Shown: positions 33,723 to 43,088, numbered from the stretch's first letter. The stretch is 59,570 nt of DNA from Planctomycetota bacterium (GCA_016235155.1 JACRLW010000037.1:1-59570), one strand, 5' to 3'. The notes: generated by a model from the sequence alone, not told the origin. Numbers and translations: made by a program.

Positions 33723-34103
33723 TCACAGCCCTCCGAGGGAGAGCAAGATGGCCACATCATCCTTCCGGCCCTGCGCGAAACCCTGTGGTGTCTGGAGCCA
33801 ACGAAGTGCGAGCCGCTTCCTGGCCCTCTGCAGAGTGACCGGCTCTGGAAACAGTCGGATCTTGCCAACCTCGGCCATCGGCTTGCGATCCTCACCGTAG
33901 GTCTCCCTGGAAGGACGAATCACGCGACCGCATGCCAAGAAAGCTGCGACGGGCTTCGTGAAATAGAACACGACAAGGTCTCCGGGCTGCGCACCCTTTG
34001 CCACTGTCCAAACGGCGGTGTCCTGCTCCGCGGAGTGGCAGATCAGTCCGGAAAGGTGGTCCGGTGTCGAACCGAAGCTAACGAAACCACTGCGGTCAAC
34101 CAT
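33723..34103 (-). CDS. Cassette gene, EVE/PUA-like domain protein
   Basis: A 126-residue protein with the layout of EVE-type modified-nucleotide readers: Asp-Thr-Ala-Val-Trp-Thr-Val, then Gly-Ala-Gln-Pro-Gly-Asp-Leu-Val-Val-Phe-Tyr-Phe-Thr-Lys-Pro, and Ala-Cys-Gly-Arg-Val. EVE proteins bind modified bases in DNA or RNA and often accompany defence genes. The domain call rests on this pattern alone. It lies between attC 8 and attC 7 and stops 10 nt before attC 7. Confidence 0.7.
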   Translation of the reverse strand: MVDRSGFVSFGSTPDHLSGLICHSAEQDTAVWTVAKGAQPGDLVVFYFTKPVAAFLACGRVIRPSRETYGEDRKPMAEVGKIRLFPEPVTLQRARKRLALRWLQTPQGFAQGRKDDVAILLSLGGL

Positions 34104-34144
34104 GAGTCGTCCAGGATGTCTTGGATGTCTCCGCCAGAGGGCCT

Positions 34145-34210
34145 GCCCAACGTCTGCGCCGCTCAGCGGCGCGCCGCTTGGGGCGCGTCCGCTGCTGCGG
34201 CTTGTTGGCT
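34145..34210 (-). other. attC site 8
   Basis: Minus strand: AGCCAAC (34210-34204) to GTTGGGC (34151-34145), 66 nt, with paired inner arms GCCGCAGCAGCGGACGCGCCCC and its partner GGCGCGCCGCTGAGCGGCG. It is the most upstream site of the cluster, next to the kinase gene. Confidence 0.75.
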
Positions 34211-34228
34211 TGTCACACTACCCGACGA

Positions 34229-34399
34229 TCAAGCCCGCTTCTTCCTGGCGCCAACGATCCCGTCGGGGCCACGCACACCGACGAGCCATCGACTGATCGG
34301 GGCGTGGCAACAGCCCCGCAACTGGGCCCACCTCGCTGCCACGACAGCGGCAGCAGCATCGTCAATGCCGACCAGCTGCTCTCTTGCTTGGCCCACCAT
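34229..34399 (-). CDS. Possible small cassette gene
   Basis: A 56-residue frame from ATG at 34399, ending 19 nt before attC 8, where a cassette gene would be expected. It reads Met-Val-Gly-Gln-Ala-Arg-Glu-Gln-Leu-Val-Gly, then an Ala-rich helix, and ends in a Lys/Arg cluster. No family recognised and no clear ribosome site, so it is tentative. Confidence 0.35.
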   Translation of the reverse strand: MVGQAREQLVGIDDAAAAVVAARWAQLRGCCHAPISRWLVGVRGPDGIVGARKKRA

Positions 34400-34474
34400 C
34401 GGCTCAGCCCGGCGGCGGCAGAGCCGCCACTCCGCACGGCGAGCCCGCCGATGCGCAACGCGACGCCGCGCGCG

Positions 34475-37400
34475 TCAGCGACGGTGCGCCCGCCGGATCC
34501 GTTCGACACGGGCCGCCTCGCGCTCCTCGCCGCGCAGGCTGTCGAAGACCTGCGGCAGGTCAGAGCAATCGGCCATCGCCGCGCGCAGCTTCGCCCAGCG
34601 ATCCTCAGCAAGCCGGCTCGCCACCCGGGTCCGGGTGTCCCAGATGCGCACGGTCTCGTCGCCCGACACCGTCACCAACCGGGTGCCGTCCGGCGTCCAG
34701 GCCAGCGAGTAGACATAGGAGTACGCACTGCCCTTGTGCGCCGGCCAGCACAGCTGTTGGGTGTAATGCTCCGTTTCGAACAGCAGCACATCGCCGAGGT
34801 TGGTCCCGATCGCGAGCACGCTGCCGTCGGGGCTGTAGGCGCTGCCCATGGGCGTGTGCGGGAACTCGCGCCGCACGACGACCTCCCCCGAGCGCGTGTC
34901 GACCACCGTCAGGCGCCCGGTTCGCAACTTGCCGTCGTCCTGTTGCGCAACTGCAGCCTGCGAAAGCCTCGGGTGCACGCTGATGCCGATGGCACGCTGC
35001 GCGCCACCAAGAACGTAGCGCCACCGCATTCCTTCGGCTGGTGGCGCCGCCTCGTGGAGTCCCGGCGTCGGCGGCTCGTACACCACCATCGCCAGGTCGC
35101 CGTCCATCTGCACGCTCTGGTTCAATCGCTCCTTGTCCTTCGGTGCGAGCACCTCGACGAAACGATCGAGCAGCAGCAGATGGTTGGTGTCCGACGGCAG
35201 GGGCGCTGCCTGCAACGCGACCTCACCGGTCAGCAGGTCCCAGTCGACGAGGCAGAGTCCGCGACCGCCGTAGGGCGTCGTCACCAGCAGGTGGTTGTCA
35301 TCGGTTCGAAACGCCATCAGCGCCTGCCAACTGCCGGAATTGAGGTCTTCGACGCTACCGCTGTCCCGCTGCAGCATGGCCACGAGTTCCCCGCTGCGCG
35401 CATCCCAGACCCGGATGCGCGGGTCACAGGGTGCTGCCGAGGCGATCAGGCTGCCGTCATGCGAGATGGCGAGGTGGTAGATCCAGCCGGTACCAGGTCG
35501 AGAAGCCGCGTCCGTATGCCCGCGCAGCGTCATCACGCGCTGCTCGGCATCCGGAAGCCCGCGCGGGTCGAGCTCGACGACCGTCGTCTCCGCGTAGCCG
35601 CCATGGCGCACGAGTCGGCAACCAGAGGGCGAAACGGTGGCGGCGGCGATGGTGCTGTCGGCGCTCGGGATGAAGCCCTCGGTGCCATGTTCCTTGGTCG
35701 TCACCGACGGGAACGTGAGCGGTCGACCGGTCGTCGGGTCCGCAAGGAACGTCCCGAGGATTCCTCCGATCGGGGTGACCGCGACCACTCGACCGTCGCT
35801 GGAGTAGGAGAGCTCATGCCGCGCATCCGTCGGCGAAGCGAAGCCCGACGCAAACGGGTCGACAGGCTCGAGAGTCGCGTGCTCGCTGGTGAGATCGAAC
35901 CGGCTCCAGACCCTGCGAATGCCGTCTTCGAGACCCTCCACGGCATTGTGCAGCAGCACGCCGCCGCGCACCGGGAAGCCCGAAGCACCCGGCCCAGGGC
36001 CGAACGCATGGCGGAATCGCACGGCCCCACTCGCGACGTCGGACGCCGACACCTCGTTGTGGCGATTCACGACCAACAACCGCCCGTCCGGGCCCAGGTG
36101 GACTGCTTCGGTTGGGCCGAGGTCCGAAACGACGCGCACGACGACGCCGTCCACGCGGACTTCAGCCTCACGATCGCTCGTGTACCACAGGACGGTGCGG
36201 CCGTCGTCGCTGACCTCCGGGAAGCGGACTGTTTGCGCCCCCGCCGCCGACGACAACACGGTCCCACGCGCCGCAACCGGCGAGCGTTCGAGCACACGTT
36301 CCCGGGCCAGATCCAGCAGGAGCATCTCGCTGGCGGTCCTGGCCCCGACCACCGCGCCGCCGGCACCAGGCGCCAGCGAGGTGATCCCCGCCCCTGCGAA
36401 CAGCTTCCGGGTCGTCCGGTGCTCGAGCAGCGAGTAGACCAGGACGCAATCGGAGCTGCACGTCACCAGGTGTTCGTCATCGACGAAGCGCCAGTGTTCA
36501 TGGCGCTCCTCCACCACGAACGGCACCGCCCGATCGAGCAGCCGCCACGCGACTCCACGCGCCGTCTCCGGCACGAGCCGGAGCTGCGTCACCGCATCGC
36601 GCCCGCGGCCAGCGTCGATCAAGACCTGGGCCGACTGCAGGAGGCTGTTGGTCGCGCGGTTCTCGTTGGTCACCGCCAGGTCGCGTTGGTGCCGGGCCTG
36701 CTGCGCGAACACGATGGCCGTCACCGTGCCGGCCACCAACGTGAACAACGTCGCCAGCGCACCTCCGACCAGGGCTCGGTGCCGCCGCGTGAACCTGCTG
36801 ATCAGATAGGTGCGACTCGGCCGCCGAGCATGGATCGGTTCGTGCCTGAGGAAGCGGCGCAGGTCGCTCGCCAGGGCCGCAGCGCTGGCGTAGCGGCGCG
36901 TCGGCTCGGCTTCGAGGGCCTTGCCGAGGATGGTGTCGATGTCGCCCCGGAGACTCCGTTCGAACCGGCTTGCCAGCGGCGCTTCGCTCGTCGTCAGCGT
37001 CGCGATCGCTTTCGAGATCGACTGGTCCGCGACGTCACACGGCAGCCGGCGCGTCAGCAGTTCGAAGCCGAGCACGCCGAGCGAGTACACGTCGGCCAAC
37101 GGCGTCACTTCGCTCGCCGTCGCGGTGAGCTGCTCCGGCGCCATGTAGCCGAGCGTGCCGATGAGCTGCCCCTTCTGGGTCATCATCGTCGACCATGGCG
37201 TGTCGCCGGTGACGTGCGCGATGCCGAAGTCGAGCACGCGCGGCCGGCCTTGGCTGTCGACCAGTACGTTGCCCGGCTTCAGGTCGCGATGCACGACGCC
37301 GTGCCGGTGCGCATGGTCCACCGCATCGGCGACCTCGGCGAGCAGCTCGATGCGCGCCCTCTGGTCGAGACCGGCGCGTTCGCAGTGGGTGCGGATGTCG

Positions 37401-37936
37401 ACGCCGTCGACCAGCTCCATGGCGAAGAACGGCTGCGCGCCGTGGCCGATGTCGTAGGTCGAGGCCTCGATGATCTGGGCGATGCCCGGATGCTGCAGTC
37501 GACCGAGCATCTCGGCTTCCCGACGGAAACGCCGCAGGCGTTCCGGAGTCGCCTGGATCGGGTGCAGCAGCTTGATCGCGACCGAACGCTGCGGCGACTG
37601 CTGCGTGGCCTCGTAGACGATGCCCATGCCGCCGCGGCCGATCTGCCGCACGATCCGGTAGGTGCCGATCACGTCCGGCAACCAGGTGTCGGTGGCCCCA
37701 TCGACCACCGCCTCGAGCACCAGCCGCGCCTTGGTGATGTCCTGCTCGCCGAAGGCGTCACGATTGCCCGCGTCGTCCCTCGCGAGAGCGAGCAATTCGA
37801 GGACCTCGGCGCGAAGCGGCGCATCTTCGCCGCAGGCTCCGTCGAGATAGGCCGCGAGCGCGTCGGGCCGGCACTCGCGGGCGCCAGCCAGGATGTCGCC
37901 GACCCGGGCGTAGTGGTCTGCGTCGCCGGGCGTCAC
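34475..37936 (-). CDS. Ser/Thr protein kinase with C-terminal WD40-like propeller
   Basis: A 1153-residue membrane protein. The kinase domain (about residues 85-350) has the glycine loop Ile-Gly-Arg-Gly-Gly-Met-Gly, the Lys of Val-Ala-Ile-Lys-Leu-Leu, catalytic His-Arg-Asp-Leu-Lys-Pro-Gly-Asn and Asp-Phe-Gly-Ile. One transmembrane helix follows near residue 400. The extracytoplasmic part is a WD40-like propeller (for example Val-Arg-Ile-Trp-Asp-Thr, Ile-Arg-Val-Trp-Asp-Ala). The GTG at 37936 overlaps the sigma-factor stop. Kinase-WD40 receptors paired with this ECF class are typical of Planctomycetes; the kinase probably senses an extracytoplasmic signal and modulates the sigma factor. Confidence 0.92.
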   Translation of the reverse strand: MTPGDADHYARVGDILAGARECRPDALAAYLDGACGEDAPLRAEVLELLALARDDAGNRDAFGEQDITKARLVLEAVVDGATDTWLPDVIGTYRIVRQIGRGGMGIVYEATQQSPQRSVAIKLLHPIQATPERLRRFRREAEMLGRLQHPGIAQIIEASTYDIGHGAQPFFAMELVDGVDIRTHCERAGLDQRARIELLAEVADAVDHAHRHGVVHRDLKPGNVLVDSQGRPRVLDFGIAHVTGDTPWSTMMTQKGQLIGTLGYMAPEQLTATASEVTPLADVYSLGVLGFELLTRRLPCDVADQSISKAIATLTTSEAPLASRFERSLRGDIDTILGKALEAEPTRRYASAAALASDLRRFLRHEPIHARRPSRTYLISRFTRRHRALVGGALATLFTLVAGTVTAIVFAQQARHQRDLAVTNENRATNSLLQSAQVLIDAGRGRDAVTQLRLVPETARGVAWRLLDRAVPFVVEERHEHWRFVDDEHLVTCSSDCVLVYSLLEHRTTRKLFAGAGITSLAPGAGGAVVGARTASEMLLLDLARERVLERSPVAARGTVLSSAAGAQTVRFPEVSDDGRTVLWYTSDREAEVRVDGVVVRVVSDLGPTEAVHLGPDGRLLVVNRHNEVSASDVASGAVRFRHAFGPGPGASGFPVRGGVLLHNAVEGLEDGIRRVWSRFDLTSEHATLEPVDPFASGFASPTDARHELSYSSDGRVVAVTPIGGILGTFLADPTTGRPLTFPSVTTKEHGTEGFIPSADSTIAAATVSPSGCRLVRHGGYAETTVVELDPRGLPDAEQRVMTLRGHTDAASRPGTGWIYHLAISHDGSLIASAAPCDPRIRVWDARSGELVAMLQRDSGSVEDLNSGSWQALMAFRTDDNHLLVTTPYGGRGLCLVDWDLLTGEVALQAAPLPSDTNHLLLLDRFVEVLAPKDKERLNQSVQMDGDLAMVVYEPPTPGLHEAAPPAEGMRWRYVLGGAQRAIGISVHPRLSQAAVAQQDDGKLRTGRLTVVDTRSGEVVVRREFPHTPMGSAYSPDGSVLAIGTNLGDVLLFETEHYTQQLCWPAHKGSAYSYVYSLAWTPDGTRLVTVSGDETVRIWDTRTRVASRLAEDRWAKLRAAMADCSDLPQVFDSLRGEEREAARVERIRRAHRR

Positions 37937-38505
37937 TTGCCGCCGAGCTCCCGGCGCAGCCAGGCGCGAACGGTGAACCAATCGCGTTCGACGGTGGCGT
38001 GAGCGACCCCGAGGGTCGCCGCCGTCTCGTCGATCGTCAGGCCGCCGAAGAAGCGCAGTTCGACCATGCGCGCGTGCCGCTCATTCATCGCCGAGAGCCG
38101 GACCAGCGCGTCTTCGAGTTCGATCAGGACCAGCACTTCCGGCCCCGTGCCACTCGCGACCTGATGCTCGTCGAGGGTGATGCCGCGCTGGCCGCTGCCG
38201 CGCTTCTCGCGCCGCTGTGTGCGGGCGTGGTCCGTCAAGACCCGGCGCATCGCCAGCGCCGCGAGGGCGAAGAACTGTCGGCGGTCGCCAGCACCCCCCA
38301 GGTTGCCGCCGAGTTTGAGCCAGACTTCGTGGATCAGTGCCGTCGGCTGCAGCGTGTGGGCCCTGCGCTCGTTGGCGAAGAGGGCTTGGGCGAGGCCGCG
38401 GAGTTCGCCGTAGACGAGTGGCAGCAGCGAACCGGCCGCATCGGCATCTCCGGCTTGCAGCTGCTGCAGCAACACGGTGACGGTCTTGGGATCGAAACTG
38501 CTCAA
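37933..38505 (-). CDS. ECF-type RNA polymerase sigma factor (planctomycete STPK-linked class)
   Basis: A 190-residue sigma factor. Region 2 is near residues 25-95 (Leu-Val-Tyr-Gly-Glu-Leu-Arg, then Leu-Gln-Pro-Thr-Ala-Leu-Ile-His-Glu-Val-Trp). Region 4 is at 135-185 (Val-Glu-Leu-Arg-Phe-Phe-Gly-Gly-Leu-Thr-Ile-Asp-Glu-Thr-Ala). The Thr-Ala-Leu-Ile-His-Glu-Val-Trp-Leu-Lys-Leu signature belongs to the TIGR02999-like ECF group. It is translationally coupled to the kinase downstream. Confidence 0.93.
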   Translation of the reverse strand: MSSFDPKTVTVLLQQLQAGDADAAGSLLPLVYGELRGLAQALFANERRAHTLQPTALIHEVWLKLGGNLGGAGDRRQFFALAALAMRRVLTDHARTQRREKRGSGQRGITLDEHQVASGTGPEVLVLIELEDALVRLSAMNERHARMVELRFFGGLTIDETAATLGVAHATVERDWFTVRAWLRRELGGK

Positions 38506-38855
38506 ATTGGGGCTTGAGACGAGGTTACGCGGGACCCAGCGGCGGCGGCGGGCGGCATCCTACCTACCGGTTCGAGTTGCTCCCAGGGGCGGGGACCGCC
38601 CGGTTGCCCGCCGGAGACGGGTTCTCGGCCGAGGGGCCTCGCGACGGATGCGACGGGCCGGTGGGACCGGTGGCTGGCAGGGCCAGCGCCAGGCTGCGAC
38701 CGAGCACGGCGCGGGGATTCCGTGCAGATCGATGAGGGAGGGTCGGGACGGATGTCGCCTTGCCGGGGTAGGTGGGGCACCCGCCCGGGGTGTCCGCTCA
38801 TTCCGTGCCCTCCTCGGCGCTCGTCGAGGCTCGAACCCCCAAGGCAGAACCACTC
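38506..38855. other. 350-bp divergent intergenic region
   Basis: It separates the minus-strand sigma gene from the plus-strand Ig/PKD gene, so promoters for both are expected here. On the minus strand TAGGAT (38559-38554) lies about 48 nt before the sigma start and could be a -10 box; the 13-mer around it recurs at 29899-29911. Several short GC palindromes are present. No gene is supported. Confidence 0.4.
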
Positions 38856-41800
38856 GTGAAACACCTCGCCCTTCTCCTCGGCGCAGCCAGCTCAACGGCC
38901 GGCCCCATCCGCAGCATCGCTCTCGGCGTCCTGCTCCTTCTCGGACTCGTTGCCCCGAGCCAGGCGCAGTGCAACCCAACTACGCTGTACTTTTCCCAGT
39001 TCCATCCTTCTGGTAGCGTCGGTGAGATCGCCGTGAGGAACGGCGTTGCCTACGTCCACGAAGCCGACACCCATCCCGGCGATATCAAGGTCCTCATCTT
39101 CGATGTGAGCAATCCGCTCTCTCCCCAGAGGGTGGGGGACCTGGGGTGGTACGTGGGGGGCCCCTTGTGGTTGTCGGGCTCTCGCTTGTACACAGGGCCG
39201 GCCGCCGCGGGTGCGCCGGCGCTCCGCGTCTTCGATGTCTCGACCCCAGCCAGCCCGCAGTTGCTGGGCACGATGAACGCGTCCTTCCACAACCTGGTCG
39301 TTTCAGGCGGCATCGCGTACACGTCGTACACCAATCGAATTACGCTGTTCGACGTGTCGAATCCTGCAGCTATGTTTCAGAGGTCGTCCCTGGCCCTTCC
39401 GGGTTGGAACATTGAGAGCCTCGCTATTCAAGGCAACCTGCTCTTCGCAGTGAACGATGCTGGACTGCACGTCGTGAACGTCGCGAATCCCGCGATGCCT
39501 GTGCGCTTGAGTTCGACCTATTCTTCTGGCGGGATCTACCTAGGCGGATACGGCCTCGCCGTCGAAGGCAACTACGCTTACGTCACCGGTGGGCTCAACG
39601 TAGTCGACATCTCGAATCCGGCGGCGCCGCAATTGGTGGCGAGCCGAACGGGCCGTGGTTTTTATGAGGTGGTCGTTTCCGGGGGCCGGGCGTACGGGAA
39701 GTGGGTGAACTCCGTTGGGATGACGGTCTACGACATCTCGATCCCCACGAACCCGATCGAACTTTGGGCCGGGAGTCCTCCAGGCATTCCCGGCAACTGG
39801 ACCGGCGGCAGCAACGGTCGCATCGCCGTGGTGGACGGGAAGGCCTACACGACGACCCATCAGAGTTGGGCGATCTGGGACGTCCAGTCCTGCTCGGCCT
39901 GCACCGCACCGTCGATCACCGCCTCGCCCGCGAGCCTCCAGGTCTGCGTCGGCGGCAGCGGAACCTTGAACGCAGCCGCCACGGGGACCGCGCCGCTGAG
40001 TTACCAGTGGCGCTTCAACGGGACCAACATTCCTAACGCCACGGCCTCGTCGCTCGCCTTGACCAACATCGGCGTCAACCAAGCCGGCTCGTACACCTGC
40101 ACGGTGACCAACGCCTGCGGCAGCGCGACGACCGCGGCCGCGACGATCACGGTCCATCCCGCGGGACCGGACATCACCACGTCCCCGCTCGATCAGGCTA
40201 TCTGCCTCGATGAACTCGTGAGCTTCACGGTTGTCGCGGCAGGGCACATGCAGGGCAGCGTGCTCGAGTACCAGTGGTTCAAGGACAGCTTGCCGATCGT
40301 CGGCGCGCCCGCGACGGCCACGCTGAGCTTCACGGTGAGCAGCCCTGACGATGGCGGCAACTACGTCTGCCGCGTGACCGAGCCCAACTGCGGCCACTCG
40401 GACAGCGATGCCGCTCTGCTCACGGTGAAGCGAGCGCCATCGATCACCGCCTCGCCCGAGAGCCTCGAGGTCTGCGTCGGCGACGAGCGGACCTTGAGCG
40501 CGACCGCCACGGGGACCGCGCCGCTGAGCTACCAGTGGCGCTTCAACGAGACCGACATTGCTGGCGCCACGGCCTCGTCGCTCGCCCTGACCAGCATCAC
40601 CTTCAACCACGCCGGCTCGTACACCTGCACGGTGACCAACGCCTGCGGCAACACGACGACCACGGCCGCCACGATCGTGGTCCATCCCGCGGGCCCGGAC
40701 ATCGACACGCAGCCGCTCTCGCAGACCCTCTGCCTCGGCGCGACCGCGAGCTTCACGGTGGCCGCGCGCGCGCACATGCAGGGCGAGCTCCAGTACGAGT
40801 GGATGAAGGACGGCTCGCCGATCGCCGGCGCGCCAAGGGCGGCCACGCTGAGCTTCCCGGTGACCAGCCTCGACGACGAGGGCACCTACTTCTGCCGTGT
40901 GACCGAGCCCAACTGCGGCTACTCGGACAGCGATGCCGCGGTGCTCACGGTGAACCGGGCGCCGAGCGTCGACGCCGGCGGCAACTTCAGCGTGAACGAA
41001 GCCCAGCAAGGTGTCGTGCTCCAAGGCAACGGTAGTGATCCCGAAGTCGGCGCGCTCACCTACGCCTGGACGCAGCTTCCCGGCGGCACGCTCGTGTCGC
41101 TGAACGGCGCCGACACCCTCAGCCCGACCTTCGACGCACCGATCGTGGCGGTCGGTGGTGAGACGCTCACCTTCCAGTTGACCGTCACCGATGGATGCCA
41201 ATCCTCGGATGCCACGGTCAGCGTGAGCATCGTCAACATCAACCACCCGCCCGTCGCCGAGGCCGGCGTCGACCAATCCGTCGCCGAAGCGGCGCCGGTG
41301 ACCCTCGATGGCACGGCCAGCTTCGACATCGACGGCGATCGATTCAGCCGCTCGTGGATGCAAGTGAGTGGTCCAACCGTCACGCTCTCGGGTGCCAGCA
41401 CGGACAACCCGACCTTCACGGCGCCGGTCATCAACGGCAGCGGGGCTCCGGGTGTCGTGGCCACGCTCGTGTTCAAGCTCACCGTCGACGACACCTACAC
41501 TCCGGACGCACCGGCTCCCGGCTACTTCTTGAGTGACGTCGAAGACCTCGTCACGATCGAGGTGACGAACATCAACAACTGGCCCGTCGCGGATGCAGGC
41601 GTGGAGCAGACCTTCGACGAGAACGCCGCGGTGACGCTCACCGGCGCCGGCAGCAGCGACCCGGACAGCGACACGCTGAGCTACGCCTGGGTGCAAGTGG
41701 GTGGCAGCCCCACCGTGACGCTCTCGGGCGCAGCTACCGCCAACCCGACCTTCACGGCGCCCTTCGTCAGCGCCGGTGGCGCGGAGCTCACCTTCGTGTT

Positions 41801-42245
41801 GACGGTGGACGACGGCTACGGCGGCTACGACATCGACACCGTCGTGGTGAACGTGCAGAACGTCAATGACCCGCCGCTCGCCTCCGCCGCACGCCCGTCG
41901 CAGGCGCAGCTCTGGCCGCCGAACCACGGCATGGTCGCGATCAGCATCCTCGGCGTCACGGATCCCAACAACAACGCGAGGATCACCATCACCGGGGTCT
42001 GGCAGGACGAGGCGACCAACGGTCTGGGCGACGGCGACACGCCGGTCGACGCGATCATCAACCCGGACGGCACCGTGCTGATCCGCGCCGAGCGGGCCGG
42101 CAATGGCAATGGACGTGTCTACTACATCCACTTCACCGCTACCGACCTGGAGGGCAGTTCCTCCAGCGTCGTCAAGGTGAACGTGCCTCGCGACAAGAAG
42201 AGTGTCGCCGTCGACGGCGGTGCACTGCACGTCTCGACCAACTGA
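38856..42245 (+). CDS. Large secreted Ig-like/PKD-domain protein
   Basis: An 1129-residue protein with a long signal peptide ending Ala-Pro-Ser-Gln-Ala-Gln. Residues to about 345 hold LVIVD-type repeats (Phe-Asp-Val-Ser-Asn-Pro, Val-Asp-Ile-Ser-Asn-Pro). Four Ig-like domains follow with Tyr-Gln-Trp and Gly-Ser-Tyr-Thr-Cys-Thr-Val, in two very similar pairs. Then come about three PKD/cadherin-like domains (Gly-Ser-Ser-Asp-Pro-Asp-Ser-Asp-Thr-Leu-Ser-Tyr-Ala-Trp). It is probably a cell-surface or secreted adhesion protein. GTG at 38856 gives the shortest signal peptide; other in-frame starts exist upstream. It is transcribed divergently from the sigma/kinase pair. Confidence 0.88.
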   Translation: MKHLALLLGAASSTAGPIRSIALGVLLLLGLVAPSQAQCNPTTLYFSQFHPSGSVGEIAVRNGVAYVHEADTHPGDIKVLIFDVSNPLSPQRVGDLGWYVGGPLWLSGSRLYTGPAAAGAPALRVFDVSTPASPQLLGTMNASFHNLVVSGGIAYTSYTNRITLFDVSNPAAMFQRSSLALPGWNIESLAIQGNLLFAVNDAGLHVVNVANPAMPVRLSSTYSSGGIYLGGYGLAVEGNYAYVTGGLNVVDISNPAAPQLVASRTGRGFYEVVVSGGRAYGKWVNSVGMTVYDISIPTNPIELWAGSPPGIPGNWTGGSNGRIAVVDGKAYTTTHQSWAIWDVQSCSACTAPSITASPASLQVCVGGSGTLNAAATGTAPLSYQWRFNGTNIPNATASSLALTNIGVNQAGSYTCTVTNACGSATTAAATITVHPAGPDITTSPLDQAICLDELVSFTVVAAGHMQGSVLEYQWFKDSLPIVGAPATATLSFTVSSPDDGGNYVCRVTEPNCGHSDSDAALLTVKRAPSITASPESLEVCVGDERTLSATATGTAPLSYQWRFNETDIAGATASSLALTSITFNHAGSYTCTVTNACGNTTTTAATIVVHPAGPDIDTQPLSQTLCLGATASFTVAARAHMQGELQYEWMKDGSPIAGAPRAATLSFPVTSLDDEGTYFCRVTEPNCGYSDSDAAVLTVNRAPSVDAGGNFSVNEAQQGVVLQGNGSDPEVGALTYAWTQLPGGTLVSLNGADTLSPTFDAPIVAVGGETLTFQLTVTDGCQSSDATVSVSIVNINHPPVAEAGVDQSVAEAAPVTLDGTASFDIDGDRFSRSWMQVSGPTVTLSGASTDNPTFTAPVINGSGAPGVVATLVFKLTVDDTYTPDAPAPGYFLSDVEDLVTIEVTNINNWPVADAGVEQTFDENAAVTLTGAGSSDPDSDTLSYAWVQVGGSPTVTLSGAATANPTFTAPFVSAGGAELTFVLTVDDGYGGYDIDTVVVNVQNVNDPPLASAARPSQAQLWPPNHGMVAISILGVTDPNNNARITITGVWQDEATNGLGDGDTPVDAIINPDGTVLIRAERAGNGNGRVYYIHFTATDLEGSSSSVVKVNVPRDKKSVAVDGGALHVSTN

Positions 42246-42303
42246 GGTCAGCGGCTGCCGCTCCACGCGGTGGGAGGAGCGCACGTCTTCTCCCACCGCC
42301 CTC

Positions 42304-42846
42304 ATGAGACCCAGCATGCACTCACGAGCTCGAATCCTCGCGATCCTGGCCGGCGCGGTGGGCGCCGCGGCGCTCGTGACGGCACTGAGCACAGGCCCGT
42401 GGCAGGGTGCCCCGGTCACCCCGCCGGCTGCGGAGGAAGCCGAAGCGGAGTCGCAGCAGGCGCCGCAGAACCTGGTCGCCGAAGTCGCCACGATCCCCCG
42501 GACCAAGGAACCTGCCGCCGCCGCCATCGAGAGAACCGAGGTCCCCGTGGATCCGAGCGCCCGCAGCGCGCCACTCGGCGACGAGGCGCGCGTTCGCCTT
42601 CGCGCGACCGCCCTGGCGCAGAGACTCGGACTATCCGCGGCCGGCGAAGAAACGCTGACGGCGGTGCTGCTCGAGGAGCAGAGCCGGCGCGCCAGTGCGC
42701 TGACGGAACTGCGCCGCAAGCCCGACGATGCCGAAGCCCGCACCCGGGTGCGCAGCGAACTGGACGCCATCCTGGCGTGGAAGACCAAGGCGCTGAGCGA
42801 CCGATTCGGAGCAGAACACGCGGCAGAGATCCTGAAGCGTCGCTGA
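42304..42846 (+). CDS. Membrane-anchored or exported helical protein
   Basis: A 180-residue protein with an N-terminal basic stretch and a hydrophobic segment (about residues 9-27), so either a signal peptide or an anchor. A Pro/Ala/Glu-rich linker leads to a C-terminal helical region of about 90 residues rich in Arg, Glu and Leu, possibly a coiled coil. It begins 58 bp after the Ig/PKD gene on the same strand and may share its transcript. No family recognised. Confidence 0.7.
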   Translation: MRPSMHSRARILAILAGAVGAAALVTALSTGPWQGAPVTPPAAEEAEAESQQAPQNLVAEVATIPRTKEPAAAAIERTEVPVDPSARSAPLGDEARVRLRATALAQRLGLSAAGEETLTAVLLEEQSRRASALTELRRKPDDAEARTRVRSELDAILAWKTKALSDRFGAEHAAEILKRR

Positions 42847-43088
42847 CCACAGCGGCGGAGGTGCCACCGCGACGACCATGACCGCGCAGCATCCCGATCG
42901 CTTGCCGACGCCCCTCGAGCTTCTGGCGCTACCGCAGGTGACGACGTTCGTCGCGACCACCCCCTCGGTCGGCACCACGCTGCCCTTCCCGCTCCCCGGC
43001 ACTGCCGCATCCACATCGCCGTGCCGACCAGATGTGTCTTTGCTTCTTTGCTTGGCGACGGCCGCACGACTTGCCGCGGCGCTGACCA
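42847..43088. other. Intergenic stretch between the anchored protein and the GNAT cassette
   Basis: A plus-strand frame starting at 42878 is open for about 130 codons but crosses the attC site and the GNAT gene, and its composition is not protein-like after the first 40 codons. No gene is supported with confidence. Confidence 0.3.

Larger units (their letters stand above)
30249..34210 (-). mobile_element. Cluster of eight attC sites with cassette genes and no integrase (CALIN)
   Basis: Eight attC-like sites are spaced 0.3-0.7 kb apart, with small genes between them. All the genes are on the minus strand and most stop inside or within about 15 nt of the next site. This is the organisation of integron gene cassettes. 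No tyrosine recombinase of the IntI type and no attI is found anywhere in the window, so it fits a CALIN (cluster of attC sites lacking integron-integrase). The clearest sites are 33644-33712 and 33275-33352. Extrahelical bases on the 5' arm place the attC top strand on the minus strand, agreeing with gene direction. Confidence 0.82.
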
